Positions 52,320 through 61,947 are shown, counted from the first letter of the stretch. The stretch is 64,000 nt of DNA from CAZVPF01 sp964628195 (GCA_964628195.1 CAZVPF010000006.1:62001-126000); one strand, 5' to 3'. Numbers and translations: made by a program. Notes: generated from the sequence alone by a model not told the origin.

Positions 52320-53285
52320 TCAATCCGGCTGATTAAGTAACAATTCGAGTATCTCCTCTTTCGTCGGCATCGCCTCGAGCGACCCGAACTTCGTGCACGA
52401 AAGAGCTCCCGCTGCCGCCGCGAACTTCACGGCATTGCGAAGTGTGTCCCCCGCACCGCATGCCGCAGCAAACGCACCGCCAAAAGCGTCCGCGCATCCG
52501 CTCCTGTCAACCCTGTCAACGCATATACCGGGAAGATGCAGGCTGTCACGCCTGTCAATTATGAAAGTGCCCTTCGAACCCATTTTGATTATCACGCACT
52601 CGATACCTCCGGCCACGAGCTCCGAGCCGACCATCTTCAGCTTATGCACAGCACCTGCACCGATCTCGGCAGTCTCGCCTGCACCGACAAAGTTCGGCAC
52701 GAGCACATCCACAAGGTAATACTCCGAAGGACAGTTAAGAGCGTAACCCGAATTCGTATCCAGCACGCAAAGGTTGGTCTCAAGTATAACCCTCGTCCCG
52801 CACATCTTCGCAGTCTTGATCGCCATATTTACCGTCTCACGACCCAGCCCGCCATGTATCATACAGACATCGCTGTCGCCTATAACCCGCTCGACCTCCG
52901 CGCAGGCCAGCTCATCAGGGCTAAGCGCACGGTTGGCCCCCTCGCAGCTTATCGTTGTATTCTCCCCAAGCGAATCAACCACCGTCACATTAACACCAGT
53001 GCACATCGCCTGCGCGGTCATAACCAGTTCGGTATTCACGCCTTTTTCCGCAAGCGTTCTTATTACGGACCCCCCAAACGGGTCATCCCCAACTTTCGTA
53101 ATAAGCGAAACTTCGCAATCACAAAGTGCCGCCTCCACCGCCCGGTTAGGCCCCGGGCCCGTAGGCAAACATGAAAAGCCCGTACCCTCGATGCTGCTGC
53201 CCGGCTGTGGAAATGTATCACACCTGACCGACATATCAATGTATGTCGGTCCAATAATAACTACCCTCGGGATCCGTCCTGCCAC
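52320..53285 (-). CDS. PfkB-family carbohydrate kinase, atypical motifs
   Basis: A 321-residue member of the ribokinase/PfkB family. The usual N-terminal substrate motif GGKGAN reads as GPGPN here (near residue 43). The C-terminal catalytic motif, normally GAGD, is GCAD in VDRSGCADAFGGAF. The catalytic Asp is kept. Sugar phosphorylation is therefore likely but not assured. The overall fold (GDDPFGGSVIRTL, AAAAGALSCTKFGS) is good. The start is GTG at 53285 after AGGAA. It lies 14 bp before the channel gene and 60 bp after the permease gene. Confidence 0.82.
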   Translation of the reverse strand: MAGRIPRVVIIGPTYIDMSVRCDTFPQPGSSIEGTGFSCLPTGPGPNRAVEAALCDCEVSLITKVGDDPFGGSVIRTLAEKGVNTELVMTAQAMCTGVNVTVVDSLGENTTISCEGANRALSPDELACAEVERVIGDSDVCMIHGGLGRETVNMAIKTAKMCGTRVILETNLCVLDTNSGYALNCPSEYYLVDVLVPNFVGAGETAEIGAGAVHKLKMVGSELVAGGIECVIIKMGSKGTFIIDRRDSLHLPGICVDRVDRSGCADAFGGAFAAACGAGDTLRNAVKFAAAAGALSCTKFGSLEAMPTKEEILELLLNQPD

Positions 53286-53345
53286 TTGAAAATTCCTAAA
53301 TTCGCACTCTTATGAATTTTATACCATTGTATATATCATATCGGC

Positions 53346-54395
53346 TCAATGACCGACAGGCCTTAATCTCGATGGCAAAGAAGAATAAATAAGCAGTATC
53401 AGCAGCACAAACGCGCTTATATGCTCAAAAAGGGCTATTTCCATCTCGTGAAAGTGGCTCGTGATATTGCCCGCAAGCCCCGGCAGGAACATATCAACCA
53501 GTATCCCCGTTCCCATCGCGCAAATTATCACCGAAACGAGGTATGTTATCGCAGTTTTTATGCCCATCGATTTCCAAACCGTGAAAAATGTCACCGAATT
53601 GGTAGCAGGCCCCGTCATCAAAAAAACCATCGCCGCGCCCGGAGAAAGCCCTTTGGCGACCATCGCCGCCGCTATAGGCACCGATGCCGCTGAACACACA
53701 TAAACCGGAATTCCCCCCACCAGCATCACCAGTTTGCTGACTATACCATCGCCCAGGTGCTCGGCGAAAAAATCATCCGGCAAAAACGCCGCTATCAGTG
53801 CTGCTATAACAAGCCCTACAAGCATTGCCTTTCCTATATCACCCGGCAGCGTCACGAACCCATGCACAAAAATCCGTCTCAGGTAATGTAAAGCACCTCC
53901 AGGCCGTTTATCTTTTGCGCAGCACGAACCGGCGCAGTCTTTAGCCTCGTTCTCTTGCCTTTCCGCAGGCCCTGTATCCGCAGGCTCCTGAATCTGCACC
54001 GCGAACCCGCCGAATATACCGGTAATAAAAGCAACTACAGGACGGATAATCGCTATCACCGGGCCCATAAGGCTAAGAGTTATCATAATACTGTCAACGC
54101 CTGTCTGAGGTGTCGAAAGTAAAAATGAAATCGACGCAGCCTTGCTCGCACCCCTGCTTCGAAGCGAGGTCGCCACCGGTATAACCCCGCACGAGCACAA
54201 AGGCATGGGTACACCGAAAATCGAAGCCTTAATAACCGGCCCAAGCCCCCTGCCCGCAAGATGCCTCTGCACAAAATTTCGCGAAATAATAACCGACAAT
54301 ATCCCCGCTATAAGGAACCCGAAAAGAAGATAAGGCGACATCTCTGCTATAGTGTCCCAGAACTCTGTCAAAAATGTATGTATATAATCTTTCAT
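53346..54395 (-). CDS. SO_0444-family Cu/Zn efflux-type permease
   Basis: A 349-residue membrane protein of the DUF318/SO_0444 permease family, with eight or more helices. Marks include PLCSCGVIPVATSLR near residue 82, a cytoplasmic loop with CAGSCCAK that could bind metal, and VYVCSAASVPIAAAMV later. Family members export copper or zinc or take part in thiol and metal homeostasis. It lies 11 bp after the TIGR02757 gene. Confidence 0.85.
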   Translation of the reverse strand: MKDYIHTFLTEFWDTIAEMSPYLLFGFLIAGILSVIISRNFVQRHLAGRGLGPVIKASIFGVPMPLCSCGVIPVATSLRSRGASKAASISFLLSTPQTGVDSIMITLSLMGPVIAIIRPVVAFITGIFGGFAVQIQEPADTGPAERQENEAKDCAGSCCAKDKRPGGALHYLRRIFVHGFVTLPGDIGKAMLVGLVIAALIAAFLPDDFFAEHLGDGIVSKLVMLVGGIPVYVCSAASVPIAAAMVAKGLSPGAAMVFLMTGPATNSVTFFTVWKSMGIKTAITYLVSVIICAMGTGILVDMFLPGLAGNITSHFHEMEIALFEHISAFVLLILLIYSSLPSRLRPVGH

Positions 54396-54406
54396 AGCTG
54401 TTTTTT

Positions 54407-55330
54407 CTATCTATTAAACGCTCCTTTTACTGCAATGCCTTTCTTTTTTCCAACCGTTTCTATTTTCCTGCCTGCCCGGGCAAACCTCGGCTCGCAAAAA
54501 CACCGCAGACCGCAATTACCGCACCTGCTGTGAAATAGACCGTTGCAGTTTTCAAGAATCCCTATCCTGCAAAGTGCAAAGTCGTACTTTACAGGGTCTT
54601 CAGGGCAAATTTCTGCAAACCTTCCGGTAATCTCTACCGCGGTGCGAAGGTTTATGTTCTTTTTATTATGAAAACCCAAAAACCGCGTCAGCCTTGCCAT
54701 GTGCACATCAACAGGCACAACCAGCCCCGCAGGGCTTACCTTTTCCCAGGGCCCCGGGTCCACCCTGTCCCTGCGAATCATCCAGCGAAGAAACAGGTTC
54801 ATCCTCTTGCACGTACTTCCCTTTTCCGGGCTTACCAGCAGGTAACGTAACCCCTCACCGGGGGCCTTGCGAAAACGTTTTCTATAAATCACCGCAAGCT
54901 CCGCGGTAAATCTTTCAAGTGCTGGCATAAGATTTTCGTCCCGCCTGTCGCAGAAACCGGCAAAATATTCCTCCAGCCCGCCATGGTCCTCGTAAACGAT
55001 TCTGAAAATCTCCAGCAGTTCCGCAATATCCCTGCCCGTGTTAAACCTGTGCTTAAACCCCCTTAGAGCAGCCTGTTTTTCCCTGTAAGGCAAACCTGTA
55101 AAATTGAAAATATCATCCCCCGTTATCGCAAAAAGCTTCTCAAGACTCCTCTCGATCTGTTTTACGTTGCCGTAAGCAAGCCCCGCCGAAAGAAAACCCG
55201 CTATCTCCCTGTTCTCTTTCCCCGCGAAACGATACAGAAACTGCAGCGGGTCGGGCGGGATAAACCTCGGGTCGTTATACTTCTCGTAAATCCGCTCAAG
55301 AACTTTTTTTGTAGTTTCGATGTCATTCAC
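54407..55330 (-). CDS. TIGR02757-family protein
   Basis: A 307-residue protein of the TIGR02757 (DUF2400) family, related by fold to helix-hairpin-helix DNA glycosylases. Family marks include EIAGFLSAGLAYGNVKQIE, LFLRWMIRRD, VPVDVHMARLTRFLG and a C-terminal Cys group (GILENCNG, CGNCGLRCFC) that fits an Fe-S cluster as in endonuclease III. Its substrate is unknown. The start codon is GTG at 55330, overlapping the siroheme protein by 8 bp. Confidence 0.85.
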   Translation of the reverse strand: MNDIETTKKVLERIYEKYNDPRFIPPDPLQFLYRFAGKENREIAGFLSAGLAYGNVKQIERSLEKLFAITGDDIFNFTGLPYREKQAALRGFKHRFNTGRDIAELLEIFRIVYEDHGGLEEYFAGFCDRRDENLMPALERFTAELAVIYRKRFRKAPGEGLRYLLVSPEKGSTCKRMNLFLRWMIRRDRVDPGPWEKVSPAGLVVPVDVHMARLTRFLGFHNKKNINLRTAVEITGRFAEICPEDPVKYDFALCRIGILENCNGLFHSRCGNCGLRCFCEPRFARAGRKIETVGKKKGIAVKGAFNR

Positions 55331-55985
55331 TTTTCAGCATCTTGCAAAAATCTTCAAAATCCATGGAATCTATCCAGCCTCTCAGTCTCTGCCGCTTTTT
55401 TGCATTCTCGGTATAAAGCTTCAGTGTCTTTTCTATCATCTCCAAAACCTGCTCGTCGTTAAGGTCCTCCGCGGCCTCGAACCCAAGCGCCGGCGAAGGC
55501 CCGCTGCACCCGCCGACCAGCAGCCTCCAGCCTCGTATTGTGCCTATAACCCCAACTTCGCAAAGGCAAACCTGTGCGCAGTCGTTTATGCAGTCACTTA
55601 TCCCGATCTCGAACCGCGCCGGCGTTTCAATACCGGAGAAATCACCCTCGATCCGCTCGCGCAGCTCAGTGCTGTCCCGCATACCTTCCTTGCACCTGCA
55701 CGCGTTCAGGCAGCTGCGCACCGACCGCACATTCTCACCGACCTGTATATCCTTGTCTATCGCAAGCTCGGCCCAGAAATCATCGACCCGCTCTTCATCG
55801 AGCCCCAAAAGCGCAAGGGTCCCGTTGTTCCTTATCTTTATCTCTTTGATGTCGAATTCCTTTGCGACTTGCGCTATATGCTCAAGGGTCTCGGTGCTGA
55901 TAACACCGCCCGGCAAACGCGGAGCAACAAAATAACGCTGAGAGTTTCTCAGCAGGACGACACCTTTATCTCCGTCCGCGAGCAT
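55323..55985 (-). CDS. Small siroheme/[4Fe-4S] sulfite-nitrite reductase-like protein
   Basis: A 220-residue protein like the low-molecular-weight assimilatory-type sulfite reductase of Desulfovibrio. The siroheme/[4Fe-4S] pattern C-x5-C and C-x3-C is seen as CLNACRC (near 92) and CINDC (near 131), followed by GVIGT. It may reduce sulfite or nitrite, or act as a redox carrier. Extra Cys nearby (CLCEVG) are unusual. It lies 9 bp after the ferritin-like gene. Confidence 0.85.
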   Translation of the reverse strand: MLADGDKGVVLLRNSQRYFVAPRLPGGVISTETLEHIAQVAKEFDIKEIKIRNNGTLALLGLDEERVDDFWAELAIDKDIQVGENVRSVRSCLNACRCKEGMRDSTELRERIEGDFSGIETPARFEIGISDCINDCAQVCLCEVGVIGTIRGWRLLVGGCSGPSPALGFEAAEDLNDEQVLEMIEKTLKLYTENAKKRQRLRGWIDSMDFEDFCKMLKSE

Positions 55986-55994
55986 TGTACTCCC

Positions 55995-56480
55995 TTAATA
56001 ACTTTCAAGATGTGTAAATTCCGCGTTCTCCAGCCACTGTTCCGGCCGTGAGATGAACTCGCAAAAACTTTCCATCAGTTTGTAATGCTTCTGCTCCTCG
56101 CCTGCCAGGTCCTTGAATACCCGTTTATGTTCAGGGTTTTCGCTCTCCTGCGACTTCTGAACGTAGTAATTCATCGACTCTTCTTCGATCTTCCTGGCCT
56201 TTTCAAAAAGCTCTTTGGCGTTAAGCTGAAAATTAAACTTCTCTTTAGCCTTGTGCATCTTCTCGAAAACATCTTTCGCGTCGTTGAGCACTGTGCTCTC
56301 AGACACCTGACCCTGCTTTTCGTCGCGCATCTGCTCTATCGTCCTGGCGTGCAGATCCTCTTCGTCTGCAAGCATCGCCATTATCTTCGACAGACCCGGA
56401 TGGTCGCACTTATCGGCAAGCTCCGCATAGGTCTGTTTTGCCAGCTTTTCTTTCTCAATTGCAAATTCATAAATATCCAT
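55995..56480 (-). CDS. Rubrerythrin-like ferritin-family protein
   Basis: A 161-residue ferritin-like di-iron protein without a rubredoxin domain. The iron ligands are in LADEEDLHAR (E-x2-H, near 40) and LAGEEQKHYKL (E-x2-H, near 128), with further Glu in ARKIEEESMNYY. It may scavenge peroxide or oxygen or manage iron. It is part of the row with zwf, the siroheme protein and the Cu/Zn permease. Confidence 0.87.
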   Translation of the reverse strand: MDIYEFAIEKEKLAKQTYAELADKCDHPGLSKIMAMLADEEDLHARTIEQMRDEKQGQVSESTVLNDAKDVFEKMHKAKEKFNFQLNAKELFEKARKIEEESMNYYVQKSQESENPEHKRVFKDLAGEEQKHYKLMESFCEFISRPEQWLENAEFTHLESY

Positions 56481-56546
56481 ATTCGTTTTCCCTTACTAAA
56501 ATTAACATTACCTCTATTTTATCATTTTCCATGTATATTTCAAAGC

Positions 56547-58103
56547 CTATTTAATCCCGTTCTCAAGCTTTCGCCACTGCCTGCCGTCACTGGTAATAAG
56601 CTCGTCAGCCTCGGCAAAACTGTCACTGCCCACAGGGTATTCATAAGACCCCTCCTTCTTCTCCTGCCACGCATTAAGCACCGGGTCGATAAGCTGCCAT
56701 GCAACTTCAACATCGTCACCGCGGTTGAAAAGCGTCTGATCCCCGATCATCACGTCAAGCAGCAGCCGCTGGTAAGCCTCCGGGGCCTTGGTCCCGAAAA
56801 CCTCAGCATAGTTAAAGCTCATATTCAGCGTCCCCATGCAAATCTTCGAGCCAGGCCGTTTCGCCTGAAAGCTCAGGCTGAGGCCCTCGTCGGGCTGTAT
56901 CTTCAAAACAAGCTCATTGGCGGGCAGATGCTCTATCCCCGCGGATGCGAAAAGCGAATGCGGAACGCCCTTGAATTTTATCGCGATCTCCGTCAGTTTC
57001 GTCGACATCCTCTTGCCCGTCCGCAAATAAAAAGGCACATCACGCCACCGCCAGTTGTCGATCATCATCTTCGCCGCCACATAAGTCTCCGTCTTCGACT
57101 TCGGGTCTACGCCCTCCTCGTCCCGATACCCCGAAACCTTCTCACCGTCAACCTCACCTGCCTTGTACTGTCCCCTGACAATGTTGCGTGACCAGGGCTC
57201 AAAATTAAACCCCCGCACGGACCGCAGCAGCTTGACCTTCTCGCCACGAACTGCGTCGGCGTCGAAAGATATGGGCGGCTCCATCGCCACCAGCGACAGC
57301 ATGCTCAGCATGTGATTCTGGAACATATCCCTAAGCGCGCCGGACTTATCGTAATAACCAGCCCGGTGCTCAACCCCCAGCCGCTCGGCGATAACAAGCT
57401 GAACATGATCCACGTAGTTGCGGTTCCATATCGGCTCGAAGATCGCGTTGGCAAAACGCAGCATCAGAATATTCTGCACCGTCTCCTTGCCGAGATAATG
57501 ATCGATCCTGTATATCTGAGACTCGTCGAAATACTCGTAAAGGTTTCGGTTAAGCTCCCTCGCAGTCTCAAGGTTCTTCCCGAATGGCTTCTCTATAACC
57601 AGCCGCGGCATGGCTGTGCAAACCTCTGACACCTTCTGTGAAAGCCCATGTTCACCCAGCCTTCCGGCAATGTTCACATAAACCTCAGGCGGCACCGACA
57701 TATAAAAAACATGACAGCAGCTTACCCCCCGCTGCCTGTCAAGCTCGCCGATCCTTTCGCGCAGCTTCTCATAAAGCCCAGCCTCGTCATACCCGCCCGT
57801 AACATAAAAACAGCTGCCCGCAAAGGTCTCCAGTTTATCCCCCGCCGGGCTGGCCTCGCTTGATTTAATCGCCGCTTTTACCCGGTCCCTGAACTCCGCG
57901 TCCGAATACTCCGTTCTCCCGCAGCCGATAACAAAAAAATCGTCCGCCATCAACCCGTCGGCGTAAAGTCGAAACAAACTCGGAAAAAGCTTCCTGCCCG
58001 CCAGGTCGCCCGATGCCCCGAAAACAACTATCCCCGACTCCGGCGCACGAACTTCCGCACACAACGGGCTTCCAACTGATACAAACGGCTCTATTCTCGG
58101 CAT
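56547..58103 (-). CDS. zwf: Glucose-6-phosphate 1-dehydrogenase
   Basis: A 518-residue enzyme that oxidises glucose 6-phosphate with NADP+ to the lactone and provides NADPH. GASGDLAGRKLFPSLF (near 30) is the nucleotide-binding signature, and RIDHYLGKETVQN with the catalytic His and Lys is near 195-210. No pgl or gnd gene is near. It lies 11 bp after the YyaL-type gene. NADPH supply would suit the thioredoxin and siroheme enzymes beside it. Confidence 0.95.
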   Translation of the reverse strand: MPRIEPFVSVGSPLCAEVRAPESGIVVFGASGDLAGRKLFPSLFRLYADGLMADDFFVIGCGRTEYSDAEFRDRVKAAIKSSEASPAGDKLETFAGSCFYVTGGYDEAGLYEKLRERIGELDRQRGVSCCHVFYMSVPPEVYVNIAGRLGEHGLSQKVSEVCTAMPRLVIEKPFGKNLETARELNRNLYEYFDESQIYRIDHYLGKETVQNILMLRFANAIFEPIWNRNYVDHVQLVIAERLGVEHRAGYYDKSGALRDMFQNHMLSMLSLVAMEPPISFDADAVRGEKVKLLRSVRGFNFEPWSRNIVRGQYKAGEVDGEKVSGYRDEEGVDPKSKTETYVAAKMMIDNWRWRDVPFYLRTGKRMSTKLTEIAIKFKGVPHSLFASAGIEHLPANELVLKIQPDEGLSLSFQAKRPGSKICMGTLNMSFNYAEVFGTKAPEAYQRLLLDVMIGDQTLFNRGDDVEVAWQLIDPVLNAWQEKKEGSYEYPVGSDSFAEADELITSDGRQWRKLENGIK

Positions 58104-58114
58104 ATTAACCCCTG

Positions 58115-60220
58115 CTAATTACCCTGCAACTGGTCCGACAACTCTTGTACAGTATGCGCCGGCTTTTTGCAAACATTATTGCTGCAAACATAAGCCTCTA
58201 CTGCCTGCCTCGGAGCCCTGTTTTGCGTATGAGGAGATACCCTCCGAAGCTTGACATCGTGCCCCTCTGATTTGTTCCACAAGTAAAACGTCCCCGGCAG
58301 ATACCGTCTTTGCAGCAGGTTCGTCATTTTCCTGCCCGTCTTGTCTGCATCGCTGCCGGTGATAACGATCTCAAGCTTAGGCCCAAGATAGCAACCCCCA
58401 GCCACAAGCATATAAGTAAGACTGTGACCCGAATTATTCAAAGCCTCCGCATACCCCCCGAGCGTCTTTTCTATTCGTTCAGCCAGCTTTTCATCGCCGG
58501 TTATGTGCCAAACCCGCACCATCGCCATAAGCCCCGCCGAACCGCCGCTCGGTGTAACCCCGTCGTAATCCTCTTTCGCGCGGTAAAGTACGTCACCGCC
58601 TGCCTCGGTCATGAAAAACCCGCCGACTTGCTCGTCGTAAAACCGCGCAACCATAGTCTCGGTCAGCCATCGCGCTGTTTCGAGCCAGCCCGGCTCAAAG
58701 TCCGCCTCGTAAAGGTCCAGTAAGGCGTTCACCGTAAAAGCATAATCCTCCGCGAACGCCTCACCTTTCGACTCGCCGTTAAATGAATATCTCGCCAGCC
58801 GCCCCTGCTCCTCGAAAGGTTTCAATATCAGCCTCGCTGTCTCCTGTGCCGCCGATATATAAGTCTCGCAGCCAAGCCCTGCCCCGGCCCGCGCAAGCGC
58901 AGAAACTGTCATCGCGTTCCAAGCCGTTATTATCTTCTCGTCGCGAGAAGGTTCCTGCCGATTTGCCCTCCCCTCCAGCAGCTTTTGCTTTATCGCCGCC
59001 AGCTTTTCTCTCAGCTTTTCAACATCTATACCTTTCTCATCGGCAAGCCGCTCAGCCGTCTTTGCAACGTAAAGAACATTCGCACCTTCAAAATTGCCCG
59101 TTTGTGTCATCCCGAAATGTTCTGCAATAAGCTCGGCCTCATCAGGTTTCAATAACTCTCGAACCTCGTCCATCCGCCATACATAATAAGTCCCCTCATG
59201 CTTGCGCCCCCCTCGCGACGGGTCCGCGCTGTCGGCGTCCCGCGCGCTGTAAAATCCCGCCCCGGGCGCGCCAAGATCGGCGATAATATAATCAAGAACC
59301 CCCCGAACAATATCCCCGAAGCCCTCCCGCCCAGTCAGCTTGTAAGCGTTAAGATAAACCCCCGCCAGAAGCGCCTGGTCGTAAAGCATCTTCTCAAAAT
59401 GCGGCACAAGCCATTTCTCGTCCGTGCTGTAACGATGAAATCCGCCCGCAAGGTGGTCGTATATCCCACCCGCCGCCATCCTCTCCAGCGTGTGCGTCAG
59501 CATCTCGCCGGCCTTTTCATCCCCTTCCCTGCCGTACTCGTATGTCAAAAGCTCCAGCATACACGGCTGGGGGAACTTGGGCGCCGCCCCAAAACCCCCG
59601 TTCTCACGGTCATATATCCGCTCAAGTGTTTTTACAGTCTCAGCGAGGGCTTCAATCCCCACCTCGCCCCGGCTTGCCTTGTTTTGGCTTTTCAGTGCAT
59701 CTGTAAGCTTTCCAGCCGAGTCCAGCAGCTTGTCCCGCTCGTTTTCCCAGCTTTTGGCAACCGCAGCGATCAGCCGCATAAAACCCAACCTGCCGAATTT
59801 GTCCTCAGGCGGAAAATACGTCCCGCCAAAAAAAGGCTTACCGTCCGGAGCCAGAAAAACCGTCAAGGGCCATCCCCCCGCCCCCGTCATCGCCTGAACC
59901 GCAGACATATAAATATGATCAACGTCAGGCCGACGCTCCCGGTCAACCTTTATAGAGACAAAGTGTTCGTTCAAAAACTTCGCTATTTCCCCGTTCTCAA
60001 AACTCTCCTCCGCCATCACATGGCACCAGTGACACGTCGAATAACCAATCGAGAGAAAAACAGGCTTATCCTCCCGCCGGGCCTTTTCAAAAGCAGCATC
60101 GCCCCACTCATACCAGTCAACCGGGTTGCCCGCGTGCTGGCGAAGATAAGGCGAAGAAGAATCCCTCAGCCGGTTAAGCCTCTCGCCTCCGTTATCAATT
60201 GTCTTTTCACTGTCAGTCAT
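58115..60220 (-). CDS. YyaL/SSP411-type thioredoxin-domain protein
   Basis: About 701 residues; the start at 60220 has GGGGGGTAAA directly upstream. Residues 15-165 are a thioredoxin-like domain with CHWCHVM (C-x2-C) near 62-65, preceded by SIGYSTCHW, and the family mark SPYLRQHAGNPVDW. The rest is an (alpha/alpha) barrel like that of N-acyl-glucosamine epimerases (HFEKMLYDQALL, NGESKGEAFAEDYAF). Its precise function is unresolved, though a disulfide-linked or sugar-related role has been suggested for the family. It is next to zwf. Confidence 0.9.
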   Translation of the reverse strand: MTDSEKTIDNGGERLNRLRDSSSPYLRQHAGNPVDWYEWGDAAFEKARREDKPVFLSIGYSTCHWCHVMAEESFENGEIAKFLNEHFVSIKVDRERRPDVDHIYMSAVQAMTGAGGWPLTVFLAPDGKPFFGGTYFPPEDKFGRLGFMRLIAAVAKSWENERDKLLDSAGKLTDALKSQNKASRGEVGIEALAETVKTLERIYDRENGGFGAAPKFPQPCMLELLTYEYGREGDEKAGEMLTHTLERMAAGGIYDHLAGGFHRYSTDEKWLVPHFEKMLYDQALLAGVYLNAYKLTGREGFGDIVRGVLDYIIADLGAPGAGFYSARDADSADPSRGGRKHEGTYYVWRMDEVRELLKPDEAELIAEHFGMTQTGNFEGANVLYVAKTAERLADEKGIDVEKLREKLAAIKQKLLEGRANRQEPSRDEKIITAWNAMTVSALARAGAGLGCETYISAAQETARLILKPFEEQGRLARYSFNGESKGEAFAEDYAFTVNALLDLYEADFEPGWLETARWLTETMVARFYDEQVGGFFMTEAGGDVLYRAKEDYDGVTPSGGSAGLMAMVRVWHITGDEKLAERIEKTLGGYAEALNNSGHSLTYMLVAGGCYLGPKLEIVITGSDADKTGRKMTNLLQRRYLPGTFYLWNKSEGHDVKLRRVSPHTQNRAPRQAVEAYVCSNNVCKKPAHTVQELSDQLQGN

Positions 60221-60348
60221 TTTACCCCCCATACCCCGCAGGCGTAACCAAACATACCCGCGATAAATAAACACAAAAAATAAAAAAAACACGACCGCAT
60301 ATAACACTCTACGGGCAAAAACTGCCCCGCGGCCGTTCCTTCACTTTC

Positions 60349-60807
60349 TCAATCGAATAATATCCGCACCAGCTTTTCCGGCTCCATCCGAAATCTGCTG
60401 CCTTTGCCCTCAAAAAATCCGTGAGCCTCGATCAAATGAACATTCAAATCCGAATAATAAATACTTTCGCCCGTGCTGCTGTTCTGAACCGTCGTCACCC
60501 TCTTGGCAAAACGCCCCGGCTCGGGCCACGGGCAAATAACAACCCCCTTCGCCTCGTCAACCTTCGCCCGACGTTTATCGTCAACATCTACCCAGTTACC
60601 AAGCGCAGGCACCGCCGCTTTCGTTACCTCCCGCATCCGCTCAGCCAGCTCAGCCGTTGTCCTTCCAAGCTCGGCCACCGCGTGAGCATCGGCATCAATA
60701 ATTTCGTAAAGGTCCCGCTCGTCGTCGCCCATAAAACCTTCCGATACAAGCTTCGAGCTTCTAAGCATCTTTTCCAGGTGAATTTCCTGCGGCGATTTCT
60801 TTCTCAT
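60349..60807 (-). CDS. Unknown 152-residue protein beside nqrF
   Basis: A protein of about 152 residues that I do not recognise. The start ATG at 60807 is used, since the open frame begins with TTG. It is polar and mostly helical (ERDLYEIIDADAHAVAELG, ELAERMREVTKAAVPALG), and has a beta-rich C-terminal part including GVVICPWPEPGRF and YYSDLNVHLIEAHGFF. No signal, TM or metal motif is seen. It lies 38 bp after nqrF and in front of the YyaL gene. Confidence 0.65.
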   Translation of the reverse strand: MRKKSPQEIHLEKMLRSSKLVSEGFMGDDERDLYEIIDADAHAVAELGRTTAELAERMREVTKAAVPALGNWVDVDDKRRAKVDEAKGVVICPWPEPGRFAKRVTTVQNSSTGESIYYSDLNVHLIEAHGFFEGKGSRFRMEPEKLVRILFD

Positions 60808-60845
60808 AATAAACGCCCCGAATAACAAAAATCACATACTAACGG

Positions 60846-61946
60846 TCACGCAAACTTATCGTAATATATCTTCTCCTCGTCCATGCCCAGCTCCTCAACA
60901 AGCACCTTTATCGACGCATCGATCATACCCGGCGAACCGCACAGATAACCCTCGCAGTCACCGGCATTGTCTATCACCCGCGGCACAGCCTGTGTAACCA
61001 GCCCCGTCTGCCCGTCCCACTCCTTCTCCGGCTGAAAAACCACCGGCACAAACTGGAAATTCTCCAGCTTCTCCTCGAACTCCTTCATCTCGTCGAGCAT
61101 AAAAAGCTCCTCAACCTTGTTCGCACCAAAAAAGTAAGTCGCCTTGCGCGTAATATTTTTGTTCACCATCTCATGCAGAATGCTCACAAACGGCGCCATA
61201 CCAGATCCGCCGGCGATAAATATCATATCCTTATCCGACTCACTCAAACGAAACTCACCGTAAGGACCGTTGAACAATACCTCGTCGCCCTCCTTCAAAT
61301 ATTCAAAGCAGTACGTCGTGCATATCCCCCCCGGAACCAGCCGAATGATCAAATCGACGTGATCCTTCCGCGCCGGGTCCGATGCGATCGAATAAGCCCT
61401 GTATACCTCTTCATTGTTCTTCTCATACCTCGGCGTCCGAAGCTGAATATACTTGCCCGGAACAAAATCTATCTCCCCCGGTTCCTTAAGCTCGAACCGA
61501 AACAGCTTAATATCATGCGTCAAATCCCGTATCGTACCGCAAGTCGCCTTAAACTCGCGAATACTGAAAAGCTCCTCCGGGATACTTATCTTCATATCCC
61601 CGCGAATCTTCACCTGGCACGAAAGCCTCACATCCGAATTCCTCTCCTGCTCAGACAAAAACGGCTCCTCGGTCGGCAGCAAAGGCCCCGCCCCTTCAGT
61701 TATCTTCAGCTTGCAAAGCCCGCACGTGCCCCTGCCCCCGCAAGCGCTCGGGATAAATATCTTTTCCTCCGCAAGGGCAGCCAGCACCTTATTACCCCCT
61801 TCGACCACCACTTCCCTGTCGTTATTTATCGTCAGCTTACACTCACCGTAGTTCGCTATAAACTTCTCGGATACGACAATTATCCCCGCAAGCAGGGCCC
61901 CGATAAGGCTAACTACGATCACCGATGTCAGAATTGTTACCGCCAT
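60846..61946 (-). CDS. nqrF: Na+-translocating NADH:quinone reductase subunit F
   Basis: About 366 residues, with the ATG at 61946 preferred since it follows nqrE after one base. An N-terminal helix (MAVTILTSVIVV) anchors the protein. Then there is a [2Fe-2S] domain with ACGGRGTCGLC and a later SC (C-x5-C-x2-C...C), an FAD domain (RAYSIASDP) and an NADH domain (GGSGMAPF, YLCGSPGM). It takes electrons from NADH into the complex. This subunit separates Nqr from Rnf. It is the last of the nqrBCDEF order seen here. Confidence 0.94.
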   Translation of the reverse strand: MAVTILTSVIVVSLIGALLAGIIVVSEKFIANYGECKLTINNDREVVVEGGNKVLAALAEEKIFIPSACGGRGTCGLCKLKITEGAGPLLPTEEPFLSEQERNSDVRLSCQVKIRGDMKISIPEELFSIREFKATCGTIRDLTHDIKLFRFELKEPGEIDFVPGKYIQLRTPRYEKNNEEVYRAYSIASDPARKDHVDLIIRLVPGGICTTYCFEYLKEGDEVLFNGPYGEFRLSESDKDMIFIAGGSGMAPFVSILHEMVNKNITRKATYFFGANKVEELFMLDEMKEFEEKLENFQFVPVVFQPEKEWDGQTGLVTQAVPRVIDNAGDCEGYLCGSPGMIDASIKVLVEELGMDEEKIYYDKFA

Positions 61947-61947
61947 A

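Noticed and set aside
56085..57191. Long + strand open frame antisense to the ferritin-like gene and zwf
   Set aside because: Overlaps clear genes; the residue make-up is that of an antisense frame.
59198..60247. Long + strand open frame antisense to the YyaL-type gene
   Set aside because: Arg/Pro-rich shadow of a conserved protein; no motif.
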